This document shows positions 46,742-58,895 of a stretch of 64,000 nucleotides of DNA, one piece after another. Below the pieces are notes generated by a model. The model worked only from the letters and a program-made list of their open reading frames with translations. It did not search any database and had not been told where the DNA came from. The translations under genes were made by a program, and so were the position numbers. Positions within the stretch are counted from its first letter, which is position 1. The number at the start of each line of letters is the position of its first letter. The stretch is taken from positions 3,286,001 through 3,350,000 of the forward strand of contig CP101406.1 in NCBI GenBank assembly GCA_024758765.1. The letters are read 5' to 3'. The stretch is from Mycobacterium sp. SVM_VP21 (GTDB lineage: Bacteria > Actinomycetota > Actinomycetes > Mycobacteriales > Mycobacteriaceae).

Positions 46742-49003
46742 ATGTCTGCAATTGAAATTGAAGAAGGCGTTTTCGAGACCACCGCTGTCATCGACAACGG
46801 CAGCTTCGGCAAGCGCACCATCCGCTTCGAGACCGGCCGGCTGGCCCAGCAGGCCGCCGGCAGCGTCGTCGCTTACCTCGACGACGAGACCATGCTGCTG
46901 TCGGCGACCACCGCCAGCAAGGCGCCCAAGGACCACTTCGACTTCTTCCCGCTCACCGTCGACGTCGAGGAGCGGATGTATGCGGCCGGCCGTATCCCCG
47001 GCTCGTTCTTCCGCCGTGAAGGCCGGCCGTCGACCGACGCGATCCTGACCTGCCGCCTCACCGACCGCCCGCTGCGCCCGTCGTTCGTCGACGGCCTGCG
47101 CAACGAGGTCCAGGTGGTGGTGACCGTGCTGAGCCTGAACCCGAACGACCTCTATGACGTGGTGGCGATCAACGCCGCCTCGGCCTCCACCCAGCTCGCC
47201 GGCCTGCCGTTCTCCGGTCCGGTCGGTGCCGCGCGGGTGGCATTGATCGATGGCACCTGGGTGGCGTTCCCCACCGTCGAACAGCTCGAGGGCGCGGCCT
47301 TCGACATGGTGCTGGCGGGCCGCCTCCTCGACGACGGTGACGTCGCGATCATGATGGTCGAGGCCGAGGCGACCGAGAACGTCATCGAGCTGATCGAGGC
47401 CGGCGCTCAGGCGCCGACCGAGACCGTGGTGGCCGAGGGCCTGGAGGCGGCCAAGCCGTTCATCGCGGCCCTGTGCAAGGCCCAGCAGGAACTGGCCGAC
47501 GCGGCCGCGCGCCCGACCGCTGACTACCCGCTGTTCCCGCCCTACGGCGACGACGTCTACTACTCGGTGGCTTCGATCGCGACCGACGAGCTGGCGAAGG
47601 CGCTGACCATCGCGGGTAAGGCCGAGCGTGACGAGCGCACCGATGAGATCAAGGCCGAGGTCGCCCAGCGCCTGGCCGAGACCTACGAGGGTCGCGAGAA
47701 GGAGATCAGCGCGGCCTACCGCAGCCTGACCAAGAAGCTGGTGCGTCAGCGCATCCTGACCGACCACTTCCGCATCGACGGCCGTGGCATCACCGACATC
47801 CGGGCGCTGAGCGCCGAGGTCGCGGTGATCCCGCGGGCGCACGGTAGCGCGCTGTTCGAGCGTGGCGAGACCCAGATCATGGGCGTGACCACGCTGGACA
47901 TGATGAAGATGGCGCAGCAGATCGACTCGCTCGGGCCGGAGAAGTCCAAGCGCTACATGCACCACTACAACTTCCCGCCGTACTCGACCGGTGAGACCGG
48001 CCGGGTCGGTTCGCCCAAGCGTCGCGAGATTGGCCACGGGGCCCTGGCCGAGCGGGCCCTGGTTCCGGTGCTGCCCAGCGTCGAGGAGTTCCCCTACGCC
48101 ATCCGGCAGGTGTCGGAAGCACTGGGCTCCAACGGCTCCACCTCGATGGGTTCGGTCTGCGCGTCCACGCTGGCGCTGCTCAACGCCGGTGTGCCGCTGA
48201 AGGCTCCGGTCGCCGGTATCGCGATGGGTCTGGTCTCCGACGATGTAGAAGTTGACGGCAAGACCGAGCGGCGCTTCGTCGCGCTGACCGACATCCTGGG
48301 CGCCGAGGACGCGTTCGGCGACATGGACTTCAAGGTCGCCGGTACCAAGGACTTCGTCACCGCGCTGCAGCTCGACACCAAGCTCGACGGGATTCCGTCG
48401 CAGGTGCTCGCGGGTGCGCTGGCGCAGGCCAAGGACGCACGGATGACCATCCTCGAGGTGATGGCCGAGGCCATCGACGCCCCCGACGAGATGAGCCCCT
48501 ACGCGCCTCGGGTCACCACCATCAAGGTTCCGGTGGACAAGATCGGCGAGGTGATCGGGCCCAAGGGCAAGATGATCAACTCGATCACCGAGGAGACCGG
48601 CGCCCAGATCTCGATCGAGGACGACGGCACCGTGTTCGTCGGGGCCACCGACGGTCCGTCGGCGCAGGCCGCGATCGACAAGATCAACGCGATCGCCAAC
48701 CCGCAGCTGCCGAAGATCGGCGAGCGGTTCCTGGGCACCGTGGTCAAGACCACCGACTTCGGCGCCTTCGTGTCGCTGCTGCCGGGCCGGGACGGCTTGG
48801 TGCACATCTCCAAGCTCGGCAAGGGCAAGCGGGTCGCCAAGGTCGAAGACGTGGTGAAGGTCGGCGACAAGCTGCGCGTGGAGATCGCCGACATCGACAA
48901 CCGCGGCAAGATCTCGCTGGTTCCCGTAGAGGACTCGGCCGAGTCGACCGACTCAGCACAGGGGCCTGCTGAGTCTGCCGATGCCGCGGCCACCGAAAGC
49001 TGA
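46742..49003 (+). CDS. pnp: Polynucleotide phosphorylase / GpsI
   Basis: 3'-5' exoribonuclease using phosphate, degrading and tailing RNA. 753 residues. Two RNase PH domains (about 15-230 and 330-560), with an all-helical linker between, contain FFRREGRPS and [14 protein letters not shown] [14 protein letters not shown]. The KH domain has [16 protein letters not shown] (about residue 597 onward). The S1 domain has [17 protein letters not shown]. The acidic Ser/Glu tail is variable. The start ATG 46742 matches the family N-terminus, although the ribosome site is distant. The end overlaps pepR by 23 bp. Confidence 0.96.
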   Translation: MSAIEIEEGVFETTAVIDNGSFGKRTIRFETGRLAQQAAGSVVAYLDDETMLLSATTASKAPKDHFDFFPLTVDVEERMYAAGRIPGSFFRREGRPSTDAILTCRLTDRPLRPSFVDGLRNEVQVVVTVLSLNPNDLYDVVAINAASASTQLAGLPFSGPVGAARVALIDGTWVAFPTVEQLEGAAFDMVLAGRLLDDGDVAIMMVEAEATENVIELIEAGAQAPTETVVAEGLEAAKPFIAALCKAQQELADAAARPTADYPLFPPYGDDVYYSVASIATDELAKALTIAGKAERDERTDEIKAEVAQRLAETYEGREKEISAAYRSLTKKLVRQRILTDHFRIDGRGITDIRALSAEVAVIPRAHGSALFERGETQIMGVTTLDMMKMAQQIDSLGPEKSKRYMHHYNFPPYSTGETGRVGSPKRREIGHGALAERALVPVLPSVEEFPYAIRQVSEALGSNGSTSMGSVCASTLALLNAGVPLKAPVAGIAMGLVSDDVEVDGKTERRFVALTDILGAEDAFGDMDFKVAGTKDFVTALQLDTKLDGIPSQVLAGALAQAKDARMTILEVMAEAIDAPDEMSPYAPRVTTIKVPVDKIGEVIGPKGKMINSITEETGAQISIEDDGTVFVGATDGPSAQAAIDKINAIANPQLPKIGERFLGTVVKTTDFGAFVSLLPGRDGLVHISKLGKGKRVAKVEDVVKVGDKLRVEIADIDNRGKISLVPVEDSAESTDSAQGPAESADAAATES

Positions 49004-50303
49004 CATCGCGGCGCCAACGCGCGCCACACTGCGACGCACCACTTTGCCGGGCGGACTGCGGGTAGTCACTGAGTACCTGCCCGCGGTTCGTTCGGCGTCG
49101 GTGGGCGTCTGGGTCGGCGTCGGATCGCGCGACGAGGGCGCCACGGTGGCCGGGGCGGCGCACTTCCTGGAGCACCTGCTGTTCAAGGCGACCCCGACCC
49201 GCACGGCGGCCGGCATCGCCCAGGCGATGGACGCGGTCGGTGGTGAGCTCAACGCCTTCACCGGCAAAGAGCACACCTGCTATTACGCCCACGTGCTCGA
49301 CACCGATCTGGAGCTGGCCGTCGCGCTGGTGAGCGATGTGGTGCTCAATGGGTCCTGCGCGGCTGCCGACGTCGACCTCGAACGTGATGTGGTTCTTGAG
49401 GAACTCGCGATGCGCGATGACGACCCCGAGGACGCGTTGGGTGATGTGTTCCTGACGACGCTGTTCGGTGACCATCCGATCGGCCGGCCGGTGATCGGTA
49501 ATGTCGAGTCGGTGTCGTCAATGACACGCGCACAGTTGCGGTCGTTCCACCAGCGCCGATACACACCGGAGCGCATGGTGGTCGCGGTTGCCGGCAACAT
49601 CGACCATGACACGGTCGTGGCGCTGGTGCGAGAACACTTCGGGCATCGCCTGATTCGAGGCGAGAAGCCCGCCGAGCCGCGCCGCGGCACTTCCCGGGTG
49701 CCGGGCACGCCCGGGCTGACGGTGGTCAACCGCGACGCCGATCAGACGCACATGTCTCTGGGGGTACGTGCGCCCGGACGCTATTGGCAACACCGTCAGG
49801 CGTTGGCGGTGCTCAACACCGCTCTGGGCGGCGGTCTGAGTTCCCGGCTGTTCCAACAGGTTCGGGAAACCCGTGGCCTGGCCTACTCGATCTACTCGTC
49901 GGTGGACACCTTCGCCGACGCCGGCGCACTGTCCGTGTACACCGCATGCCAGCCGGACCGGTTCGCCGAGGTGGCAGCGGTGACCGCCGAGGTGCTCGAA
50001 TCGGTGGCGCGCGATGGGATTACCGCCGACGAGTGTCGAATCGCCAAAGGATCGTTGCGCGGGGGATTGGTGCTGGGCCTAGAGGATTCCGGTTCCCGGA
50101 TGAATCGACTGGGCCGTACCGAGTTGAACTACGGCCGGCATCGGCCCATCGCGCGCACCCTGCGGGAACTGTCCGCGGTCACCGTCGACGAGGTCAACGC
50201 CGTGGCCCGCCAGCTGTTGCGCCAGCCTTATGGCGTCGCCGTTCTGGGTCCGTACCGCTCGAAAGGGGCGCTGCCAACCCGTCTGCGGGCGCTTGCCGGT
50301 TGA
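48981..50303 (+). CDS. pepR: M16 zinc metalloprotease PepR
   Basis: 440-residue peptidase of the pitrilysin/mitochondrial-processing-peptidase family. The inverted zinc motif HFLEH has H61 and H65 as ligands and E64 as the base. The third ligand lies in the [17 protein letters not shown] segment about 75 residues on. The C-terminal half has [13 protein letters not shown] and YSIYSSVD. The start is ATG 48981, inside the end of pnp. Matches Rv2782c; substrate unknown. Confidence 0.94.
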   Translation: MPRPPKADIAAPTRATLRRTTLPGGLRVVTEYLPAVRSASVGVWVGVGSRDEGATVAGAAHFLEHLLFKATPTRTAAGIAQAMDAVGGELNAFTGKEHTCYYAHVLDTDLELAVALVSDVVLNGSCAAADVDLERDVVLEELAMRDDDPEDALGDVFLTTLFGDHPIGRPVIGNVESVSSMTRAQLRSFHQRRYTPERMVVAVAGNIDHDTVVALVREHFGHRLIRGEKPAEPRRGTSRVPGTPGLTVVNRDADQTHMSLGVRAPGRYWQHRQALAVLNTALGGGLSSRLFQQVRETRGLAYSIYSSVDTFADAGALSVYTACQPDRFAEVAAVTAEVLESVARDGITADECRIAKGSLRGGLVLGLEDSGSRMNRLGRTELNYGRHRPIARTLRELSAVTVDEVNAVARQLLRQPYGVAVLGPYRSKGALPTRLRALAG

Positions 50304-50318
50304 TGGCAGGCTAGGGGA

Positions 50319-51344
50319 ATGGCGTTCAGCTTCTCCGAACTCACAGTCCCATTGATCGGCGCGCCGATGGCCGGCGGTCCCAGCACACCGGCACTGGCGG
50401 CCGCGGTGTCGGAGGCCGGCGGGCTGGGGTTCATCGCTGGGGGTTATCGCACCGCCCAACAGTTGGCCGAGGAGATCACCTCCGCGCGGGCGGCAACCAG
50501 CGGTCCCATCGGTGTCAATCTGTTTGTGCCCCAACCCAGCGGCGCTGACGTGGTGTTGCTCGACGAATACGCTGATCTCCTGGATCCGCTGGCCGAGCAC
50601 TACGGCGTAGAGCTGGGCCGGCCCCGCTTCGGCGACGACGACTGCTGGCCGGAGAAGCTCGAGGTGATCGCCGACCTGCGGCCCACGGTGGTGTCGTTTA
50701 CGTTCGGGACGCCGTCGCCCGATGAGATGGACATGCTGCGGGCGTTGCGCATCCTGACGGTGGTCACGGTGACGTCGGCCTACGAAGCCGGAGTAGCCCT
50801 CGGACACGGCGCCGAGGCGCTGGTGGTCCAGGGCCCCAAGGCGGGCGGACATCGGGGCACTTTTGCACCGGACGTGCACCCGGGCACTGACTCGCTGGAG
50901 CATGTGCTGGCGGAGATCGCCCACGCCCATGGCCATGTCCCGTTGGTGGCGGCGGGCGGGCTCGGCACCGCTGCCGACGTGGCCGGGGTGCTGGGCGGTG
51001 GCGTGGTCGCGGCCCAGGTCGGTACCGCGTTGCTGCTGGCCCACGAGGCCGGGACCAATCCGACACACCGTGCGGCACTGACCAATCCGGAATTCACCAA
51101 CACCACAGTGACGTGTGCGTTCTCCGGCCGCTATGCGCGCGGCCTGGAGAACGACTTCACCCGCGCCTTCGAGGACGTGGCTCCGGTGGGATACCCGGAG
51201 ATCAACCACATGACCACCCCGATCCGGGCGGCGGCCGTGGCCCTGGACGACCCGCATGGGACGAGCCTGTGGGCCGGGACCGCCTACCGGACCGTCCGGT
51301 CGGCGCCGGCCGCCGACATCATCGCCGACTTGGCGTCGGGCTGA
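50319..51344 (+). CDS. Nitronate monooxygenase-like flavoprotein
   Basis: 341-residue FMN TIM-barrel of the 2-nitropropane dioxygenase family, matching Rv2781c. FMN-binding stretches are PLIGAPMAGGPSTPALAAAV near the N-terminus, VQGPKAGGHRGTF, and VAAGGLGTAADVAGVLGGGV with QVGTALLLAHEAG. Oxidation of nitronates is the known family activity; the natural substrate is not set by the sequence. The start is ATG 50319, 15 bp after pepR. Confidence 0.88.
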   Translation: MAFSFSELTVPLIGAPMAGGPSTPALAAAVSEAGGLGFIAGGYRTAQQLAEEITSARAATSGPIGVNLFVPQPSGADVVLLDEYADLLDPLAEHYGVELGRPRFGDDDCWPEKLEVIADLRPTVVSFTFGTPSPDEMDMLRALRILTVVTVTSAYEAGVALGHGAEALVVQGPKAGGHRGTFAPDVHPGTDSLEHVLAEIAHAHGHVPLVAAGGLGTAADVAGVLGGGVVAAQVGTALLLAHEAGTNPTHRAALTNPEFTNTTVTCAFSGRYARGLENDFTRAFEDVAPVGYPEINHMTTPIRAAAVALDDPHGTSLWAGTAYRTVRSAPAADIIADLASG

Positions 51345-51377
51345 TCCCGGTACGGATCGCCGGCGGCCGGAGGCGAC

Positions 51378-52544
51378 TCACCACATAGACGACCGTCGCC
51401 CCTTGGCTGCTTTGCGCTTGGCCTCTTCGTTCTGGTCGTCTTTGGCCCGCACCGCAGCGCTGCCGCGCGGACCCAACCCCATCAGCGGCGGAGCGCACAG
51501 CAGCGGCGAACCACCCATCATCGGCGCGCCCGCTGTGGCCAGCGCGGGCGCCGCGAATTCGGCAGCGGCCAAGCGCATTTCCGGGGCTGCGGTGGCCCAT
51601 GCCTTGGGTACCGACAAGCCGCTGACCGAGGCCGCATTGCCAACCCCGGCCGATGCTGCCGATGTCGCCGAAGCCAGGCCGGCACTTCCCAGCGTTGGCG
51701 TCAGGCCCAATGGCAGACCCGCCGCGATGGCAGCGGGCGCTGCCGCCTCCAGGCCGAACGGCGACGGGAGCGCCGCGCCGGCAATGAGGTATTCGGGTAT
51801 GAACGCGGCAATGATGGCGGTGCTCATCATGGTTGACACCGGCGCCGCACCCAACGTCGCCAGATCGCCGAAGATGGGCGGAAGGTTGAGCGACCCCGCC
51901 TCAGCTGCGCCCGCCAGCGCACCCGGCAGCGTCTCCAGCGCCAGGTTGGTGGCGGCCTGGCCGGTGGCGGCCGCAGCCACCTCGACGGCGGCAGCCTCTT
52001 GCGCCGCTATGCCGCCGGGGTTGGCCGTCTGCGGCGGCGTGGTGAAGGGCACCATCTGTGCTGCGGCCTGCGCGGCAGCACTGTAGGAGTACATCGCCGC
52101 CGCGTCCTGGGCCCACATCTCGAAGTATTGGGCTTCGGCGGCCGCGATGGCCGGGGCGTTCTGCCCGAAGAAATTCGTTGCGACCAGCGTGGCCAACTGT
52201 GCACGGTTGGCAGCGATCAAGGGCGGCGGAACGGTCATCGCGAATGCGCTCGAATGGGCGGTGGCTGCGGACTTGGCCTGGGTGCTGGTCAGCTCCGCCT
52301 GCTCGGCCGTGGCGGTGAGCCAGGTGGCATACGGTGCGGCCGCCGCCGCCATCTTCGTTGATGACACGCCCAACCACGGGCCACTGGTCAGCTCTTGGAC
52401 GACCGCACGGTAGCTCGCCGCCGCGGAATGAAGGTCGACAGCCAGCTCATCCCAGGCCGCAGAGGCGGCCAACAGCGACCCCGCGCCAGGGCCGGCGTAC
52501 ATGCGTCCGGAGTTGACTTCCGGTGGTAATGCTGCGAAATCCAT
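51378..52544 (-). CDS. PPE family protein, SVP subfamily
   Basis: 388-residue exported protein of the mycobacterial PPE family, secreted by an ESX type VII system with a PE partner. PPE is at residues 7-9. The WxG-like GPW is at 55-57. The conserved PPE domain runs to about 175. The SVP-subfamily motif GLSVPKAW is at 309-316. The short charged C-terminus has [16 protein letters not shown]. It lies 16 bp after the PE gene on the minus strand, as in functional PE/PPE pairs. Confidence 0.94.
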   Translation of the reverse strand: MDFAALPPEVNSGRMYAGPGAGSLLAASAAWDELAVDLHSAAASYRAVVQELTSGPWLGVSSTKMAAAAAPYATWLTATAEQAELTSTQAKSAATAHSSAFAMTVPPPLIAANRAQLATLVATNFFGQNAPAIAAAEAQYFEMWAQDAAAMYSYSAAAQAAAQMVPFTTPPQTANPGGIAAQEAAAVEVAAAATGQAATNLALETLPGALAGAAEAGSLNLPPIFGDLATLGAAPVSTMMSTAIIAAFIPEYLIAGAALPSPFGLEAAAPAAIAAGLPLGLTPTLGSAGLASATSAASAGVGNAASVSGLSVPKAWATAAPEMRLAAAEFAAPALATAGAPMMGGSPLLCAPPLMGLGPRGSAAVRAKDDQNEEAKRKAAKGRRSSMW

Positions 52545-52560
52545 TGCTGTGCCTCCTCCC

Positions 52561-52860
52561 TTATCCGGCCGCGATCACGTTGGCGGCCTCGGCGGTCGCG
52601 TAGGTGTTCGCACTGGCGTTGAGAGTGGCGACGAACATCTCGTGAATGGAGGTGGCTTGGGCGCTGACCTGGTGGTACAGCTGCGCCTGAATGGCGAATC
52701 GGGCAGCCAGCATGGCCGACACGTCGTCGGTGGACGGGGGGACCACTGCGGTGGTCACGATGTGCGCGGCCTCGTTCTGGGAAGCGAGCGCAAAGCCAGT
52801 GCTCGACAGGCTGTCGGCAGCGGATGTCAGGGTCTCGGGATGTGCGTTGACGAACGACAA
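52561..52860 (-). CDS. PE family protein
   Basis: 99-residue PE protein, just the conserved helical PE domain with no extension. HPE is at residues 7-9, and the C-terminal secretion signal YATAE (Y-x3-D/E) is near residue 87. The start is TTG 52860, supported by AAGGAG shortly upstream. It should form a heterodimer with the PPE protein encoded 16 bp downstream and be exported by ESX-5 or a related system. Confidence 0.93.
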   Translation of the reverse strand: MSFVNAHPETLTSAADSLSSTGFALASQNEAAHIVTTAVVPPSTDDVSAMLAARFAIQAQLYHQVSAQATSIHEMFVATLNASANTYATAEAANVIAAG

Positions 52861-53216
52861 AGGCCTCTCCTTGAAATTTACGGCGGCAACAAAAAGGGCC
52901 GGCTTCTTGCGGAGTCGGACCCTGGTTGCTCGATATTTTCTGGGAACATCCTCCAGATTTCCTGACGGGTCCGCCTGACTCCAAGCTGGTTAACAGCCTC
53001 GTAACGTTCGCAGCAAAACGTTTACATAAAACCGCGAAATTTGCCGTTTGGACGGCTCTCAGCCGCTGTGGCATCGCGAGTGGCCGGCCGGCAGGGAGTG
53101 GCGACGGTCACAATCTGATTTAGGCGGTACCGGTGGTATCGTTGTACCCTGTCAGGCAATCTGTCCATCATGAAGACAATCGGCATGGGTTTGTAAACCC
53201 AGGTGGGAGGTTCGTC
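52861..53216. promoter_or_regulatory. Divergent promoter region with TGGGTTT-N2-AAACCCA palindrome
   Basis: No gene in this gap. The central part (about 52985-53050) is AT-richer and holds AACGTT twice. At 53186-53201 a perfect 7 bp inverted repeat, TGGGTTT-GT-AAACCCA, ends 15 bases before the ATG of the PF10118 gene and overlaps the approach to its ribosome site GGGAGG. It is a strong operator candidate for that operon. No regulator gene is adjacent. Confidence 0.5.
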
Positions 53217-54125
53217 ATGCTCAAGGTCGATGACAGCGCCGCCGGACCGCATGACGGGTCACTGGATCACGAGCGCATCGTCCTGCAAGCCCGCGACGTG
53301 GGGTTCGACTGGTCGGACCTGCCGGTGCACTACGTGCCCGGCGAGCCCTTCGTCACCCACTTCTGCAATGTGCTGCACCTGTTGCTGCCGGCCGGCGAGG
53401 AGTTCTTCGTTGAGGTGTTCAAGCAGGCGCTACCGCTGATCAAGGACGACCAGCTGCGGCTCGACGTCCAGGGCTTCATCGGTCAGGAGGCCACCCACTC
53501 CCAGGCGCACACCGCCGTCGTCGACCACCTGGCCGCCCGTGGCGTCGACATGTCGCCGTTTACCGGCCAGATCAAGTGGCTCTTCGACAAGCTGCTCGGT
53601 GACCGGCCGACCTGGAGCGAGCGCCGCCAGCAGCGCTGGCTACTGGAGCGGGTGGCTCTGGTGTCCGCTGTCGAGCACTACACAGCGATTCTCGGAGAGT
53701 GGGTGCTGGAGAGCCCCGGGCTGGACGAGGTCGGCACCCATCCGGCGATGCTGGACATGTTGCGCTGGCACGGCGCCGAAGAGGTTGAGCACAAGGCCGT
53801 CGCGTTCGACGTCATGAAGCACCTGCGGGCCGGGTTCTTCCGGCAGGTCCGTACTCAGTTGGCCGTCACGCCCCTGATGCTGCTGCTGTGGGTGCGCGGC
53901 CTGCGGTTCATGTACCAGGTGGACCCGCAACTGCCGGCCGGAACCAAGCCGCGCTGGCGGGACTGGTTTATCGCGGCGCGCCGCGGGCTGGTGCCCTCGC
54001 CGTTCGAATTCCTGCCCGCGATTGCCTCCTACTACCGTCCCGGCTTTCACCCGGCGCAACTCGGCGGCGTGGAGAAGGCGGTCAACTACTTGGCCGTGTC
54101 GCCCGCCGCCCGCGCCACGCACTGA
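53217..54125 (+). CDS. PF10118 metal-dependent hydrolase-like protein (second paralogue)
   Basis: 302 residues from ATG 53217 (GGGAGG upstream). The same helical di-metal pattern as the protein at 42196: EATH at 91-94, EHYT at 153-156 and EEVEHK at 188-193, then a hydrophobic VTPLMLLLWVRGLRFMY. It is clearly homologous to that protein but divergent. It starts a unit with an Asp-nucleophile hydrolase, a ferredoxin-type reductase and an esterase, suggesting an oxidative lipid or xenobiotic pathway in which the reductase may feed electrons to a di-iron centre here. Confidence 0.85.
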   Translation: MLKVDDSAAGPHDGSLDHERIVLQARDVGFDWSDLPVHYVPGEPFVTHFCNVLHLLLPAGEEFFVEVFKQALPLIKDDQLRLDVQGFIGQEATHSQAHTAVVDHLAARGVDMSPFTGQIKWLFDKLLGDRPTWSERRQQRWLLERVALVSAVEHYTAILGEWVLESPGLDEVGTHPAMLDMLRWHGAEEVEHKAVAFDVMKHLRAGFFRQVRTQLAVTPLMLLLWVRGLRFMYQVDPQLPAGTKPRWRDWFIAARRGLVPSPFEFLPAIASYYRPGFHPAQLGGVEKAVNYLAVSPAARATH

Positions 54126-54160
54126 CCCCAACCGCGGGCGAACAACGAGGAGTGCAGTTC

Positions 54161-55102
54161 ATGACTACCCCGACCACTACCACTGTGACGTCAGGCGACG
54201 GTGTGAACCTTGCGGTGCACGCGTACACCGATCTGGCCCCACAGCGGACGACCATCCTGGCGATCCACGGCTACCCCGACAATCACCATGTCTGGGACGG
54301 GGTGGCTCGTGAGCTCATCGAGCAGAACCCAGGCCGCTACAACGTTGTCGCCTACGACGTGCGTGGTGCGGGGACGTCCTCAGCGCCGGCGGACAGATCC
54401 GGCTACCGATTCCCGCACCTGATCGCCGACGTCGCCGCGGTGCTCGACCACCTGGGCCGGCTGGGCGTGGGCCAGGTTCACCTCCTGGGTCACGACTGGG
54501 GATCGATTCAGGGTTGGGCCGCCATCACCGACCCGGCCGTGGCGGCCAAAGTCGTTTCCTACACCTCGATTTCAGGTCCCCACCTGGACTACGCCGGCCG
54601 GTTCCTGCGCTCGGCACGAAACCTGCGGACCCTCGGCGATGTCGTCAGGCAGCTGCTGGAGTCCAGCTACATCTGGCTGTTCCTGACCCCGCGGGTGCCC
54701 GAGGCGGCCTTCCGCTCCGGTCTGGGCGTCCGCGTGCTCGGCTGGCTTGACCGCATCGGTCGCTCGGGCAACCCGCAGCCGGCCATGCCCCGGGGTGAGA
54801 ACGACTACGTCAACGGGCTCAACCTCTACCGCGCGAACATGCCGGGCCCCTTCCTGAAGCCGGCGCGGCCGTTGCCGGCCACCGATGTCGCGGTGCAGGT
54901 GCTCGCGCCGCGCTTGGACGTCTTCGTCAGCCCGGCCCTGCAGCGCTTCACCGGGTCCATCCCGGCCAACCACCGGGTGCTCGACATCGATGGCGGTCAC
55001 TGGGTGGTGGCCGATCGCCCCGACATGATCGCCCGGCTCACCGACGAGTGGGTGCAACACAGCGTGGCCGGTGCAACCGGTGATGACGTGCGACCGGCCT
55101 GA
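54161..55102 (+). CDS. Alpha/beta hydrolase, epoxide hydrolase-like
   Basis: 313-residue alpha/beta hydrolase from ATG 54161 (CGAGGAG upstream). The nucleophile elbow is GHDWGS with Asp (D112), the pattern of epoxide hydrolases and haloalkane dehalogenases and not of Ser esterases. The oxyanion-region motif HGYPDNHHVW is at 36-45. The C-terminal His is in GGHWVVADRPD. It resembles the N-terminal domain of EphD but without the SDR half. Epoxide hydrolysis is inferred. Confidence 0.87.
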   Translation: MTTPTTTTVTSGDGVNLAVHAYTDLAPQRTTILAIHGYPDNHHVWDGVARELIEQNPGRYNVVAYDVRGAGTSSAPADRSGYRFPHLIADVAAVLDHLGRLGVGQVHLLGHDWGSIQGWAAITDPAVAAKVVSYTSISGPHLDYAGRFLRSARNLRTLGDVVRQLLESSYIWLFLTPRVPEAAFRSGLGVRVLGWLDRIGRSGNPQPAMPRGENDYVNGLNLYRANMPGPFLKPARPLPATDVAVQVLAPRLDVFVSPALQRFTGSIPANHRVLDIDGGHWVVADRPDMIARLTDEWVQHSVAGATGDDVRPA

Positions 55103-55103
55103 C

Positions 55104-56180
55104 ATGACGCAGGAGATCTGGAGGTCTCGCCCCGCTGACCTTTACGGCCGGCGACAGCATGACCGGCTGTTCAATGCGCTCTGGGGAGCGATCACCGTAT
55201 TCGGTGGAATGGCGGCGCTTTCGCGATGGAAGCCGTCCCGGGTGACACCGGTGTCACGGACGATCGCGGCCGTCGTCACCAAGCGGGAGATGCTGACCAG
55301 CGACGTGGTGGCGCTCACCCTGGCGGACCCCGACGGCGGACTGTTGCCGTCGTGGACGCCGGGCGGTCACATCGACGTGCAGTTGCCCTCGGGCCGCCGC
55401 CGGCAGTACTCGCTGTGCGGCGTGCCGGGACATCGCACCGAGTACCGCATCGCGGTACGCCGGCTCGACGACGGGGGTGGCGGCTCGGTTGAGATGCACC
55501 AGGCCTATGCCGAGGGCGACACGCTGCTGTTCGAAGGTCCGCGCAACGCGTTCTATCTGGGCACCGGTGAGAGCGAGGTGCTGTTCGTGATCGGCGGGAT
55601 CGGCGTGACCCCGATGCTGCCGATGCTGCGCGAGGCCGCCCAGCGCGGAATCGATTGGCGCGCGGTCTATGCCGGCCGCAGCCGCGCCGACATGCCGTTG
55701 CTCGGCGAGGTGCTGGCCGTGGATCCCGGACGGGTCACGGTGTGGGCCGACGACGAGCACGGCCACTTCGCGGGCACCGAGGAGCTGTTGGCCGGTGCCG
55801 GACCGCGGACCGCGGTGTACGTGTGCGGCCCCAGCGCGATGCTCGAAGCGGTGCGTGTCACCCGCGACCAACACGCTGACGCGCCGCTGCACTATGAGCG
55901 GTTCAGCCCGCCGCCGGTGGTCGACGGGGCGCCGTTCGAGCTGGAGCTCGCCCGATCGCGGCGGCTAATGGCGATTCCCGCGGACCGCTCGGCGCTGGAC
56001 GTGATGCTCGACGCCGATCCGACGACCGCATACTCGTGCCGGCAGGGATTCTGCGGCACCTGCAGGGTCAAGGTGGTCTCCGGGGACGTTGACCGGCGTG
56101 GACGCACCGCGGAGGGCGGCGACGAGATGCTGGTCTGCGTTTCGCGGGCCAACGGGGGACGCATCGTCATCGACGCCTGA
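55104..56180 (+). CDS. Ferredoxin-type oxidoreductase (FNR + C-terminal 2Fe-2S)
   Basis: 358-residue reductase of the phthalate-dioxygenase-reductase/Rv2776c type, which passes electrons from NAD(P)H via FMN/FAD to a 2Fe-2S cluster. The flavin motif RRRQYSLCG is near 98-106. The nucleotide-binding GGIGVTPMLPML follows. The plant-type cluster has C312, C317, C320 and C345. A basic, hydrophobic N-terminal extension (ALWGAITVFGG) may touch the membrane. ATG 55104 directly follows the upstream stop; earlier in-frame starts overlap it. Confidence 0.88.
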   Translation: MTQEIWRSRPADLYGRRQHDRLFNALWGAITVFGGMAALSRWKPSRVTPVSRTIAAVVTKREMLTSDVVALTLADPDGGLLPSWTPGGHIDVQLPSGRRRQYSLCGVPGHRTEYRIAVRRLDDGGGGSVEMHQAYAEGDTLLFEGPRNAFYLGTGESEVLFVIGGIGVTPMLPMLREAAQRGIDWRAVYAGRSRADMPLLGEVLAVDPGRVTVWADDEHGHFAGTEELLAGAGPRTAVYVCGPSAMLEAVRVTRDQHADAPLHYERFSPPPVVDGAPFELELARSRRLMAIPADRSALDVMLDADPTTAYSCRQGFCGTCRVKVVSGDVDRRGRTAEGGDEMLVCVSRANGGRIVIDA

Positions 56181-56213
56181 GCCGAGCCGTATCGGTGCAG
56201 ATAGGATGCTCGG

Positions 56214-57970
<1,757 letters not shown>

Positions 57971-57972
57971 TC

Positions 57973-58437
57973 GTGAAAAAGGTGTCGCCGGCCACGCGGG
58001 TGAAGGTGCTGATCGCCTTCATGTGTGTGGCGCTGCTGATGTATCTGGCGTTTCTGGGCCGGATCGCGGTGCTGCTGATCGCCTCCGGCTCGGTGGCAGC
58101 GATCGGGATGGGGCTGGCGCTACTGATCATGCCGTTCCTCGGGCTGTGGGCGATGATCGCCACCCTGCGGGACGGATTCGCCCACCAGCGACTGTCGCGG
58201 CTGATCGCCGAGGATGGCATGGAACTCGACGCCGGCGCCTTGCCGCGTCGGCCTTCTGGACGCATCGAACGCGACGCCGCCGATGCCCTGTTCCACACGG
58301 TTCGCGCCGAACTCGACGCCGACCCCGACAACTGGCGGCGCTGGTACCGGCTGGCCCGGGCCTACGAGTTCGCCGGGGACCGTCGACGCGCGCGGGAGGC
58401 AATGAAGACCGCGGTCGCGCTGCAGGGGCAGCAGTGA
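57973..58437 (+). CDS. Conserved membrane protein next to dapB
   Basis: 154 residues from GTG 57973. Two membrane helices lie at about 10-30 and 34-60 (VLIAFMCVALLMYLAFL, AAIGMGLALLIMPFLGLWAM). A cytosolic C-terminal part follows, with RRWYRLARAYEFAGDRRRAR, which reads like one TPR-like helix pair. Same position and size as Rv2772c. Function unknown; coupled to dapB (2 bp) and the flavodoxin-like gene (overlap). Confidence 0.82.
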   Translation: MKKVSPATRVKVLIAFMCVALLMYLAFLGRIAVLLIASGSVAAIGMGLALLIMPFLGLWAMIATLRDGFAHQRLSRLIAEDGMELDAGALPRRPSGRIERDAADALFHTVRAELDADPDNWRRWYRLARAYEFAGDRRRAREAMKTAVALQGQQ

Positions 58438-58889
58438 GCAAGACACTGCTGGTGGTGCACCACACGCCTTCGCCGTTCTGCCAGGCCATGTTCGAGGCGG
58501 TGCTGTCCGGGGCGACGGACGGGCAGATCGAGGGTGTCGACGTGGTGCGCCGCGCCGCGCTCGAGGTGTCGCCCACTGACATGCTGGCCGCCGACGGCTA
58601 TCTGCTGGGCAGCCCCGCCAACCTGGGCTATGTCAGCGGCGCGCTCAAGCACGCCTTCGACGTCTGTTACTACCCGATCCTGGACTCGACCCGCGGCAGG
58701 CCGTTCGGCCTCTATCTGCACGGCAACGAAGGAACCGAGGGCGCCGAACGGGCCGTCGACTCCATCACGACGGGCCTGGGATGGGTCAAAGCGGCCGACT
58801 ACGTGGTGGTGTCGGGCAAGCCGGGCAAGCCAGACCTGGACGCGTGCTGGGAGCTTGGCGCGACGGTGGCCGCGCAGCTCATGGACTAA
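58434..58889 (+). CDS. Flavodoxin-fold NAD(P)H-dependent reductase-like
   Basis: 151-residue protein with a flavodoxin fold, like Rv2771c. TLLVVHHTPSPFCQAMFEAV forms the phosphate loop. LLGSPANLGYVSGALKHAFD is the family block for FMN contact. LYLHGNEGTEGAERAVDSI follows. Start GTG 58434 overlaps the end of the membrane protein gene. A flavin-dependent reductase or electron carrier is inferred. Confidence 0.82.
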   Translation: MSKTLLVVHHTPSPFCQAMFEAVLSGATDGQIEGVDVVRRAALEVSPTDMLAADGYLLGSPANLGYVSGALKHAFDVCYYPILDSTRGRPFGLYLHGNEGTEGAERAVDSITTGLGWVKAADYVVVSGKPGKPDLDACWELGATVAAQLMD

Positions 58890-58895
58890 ACCCCG

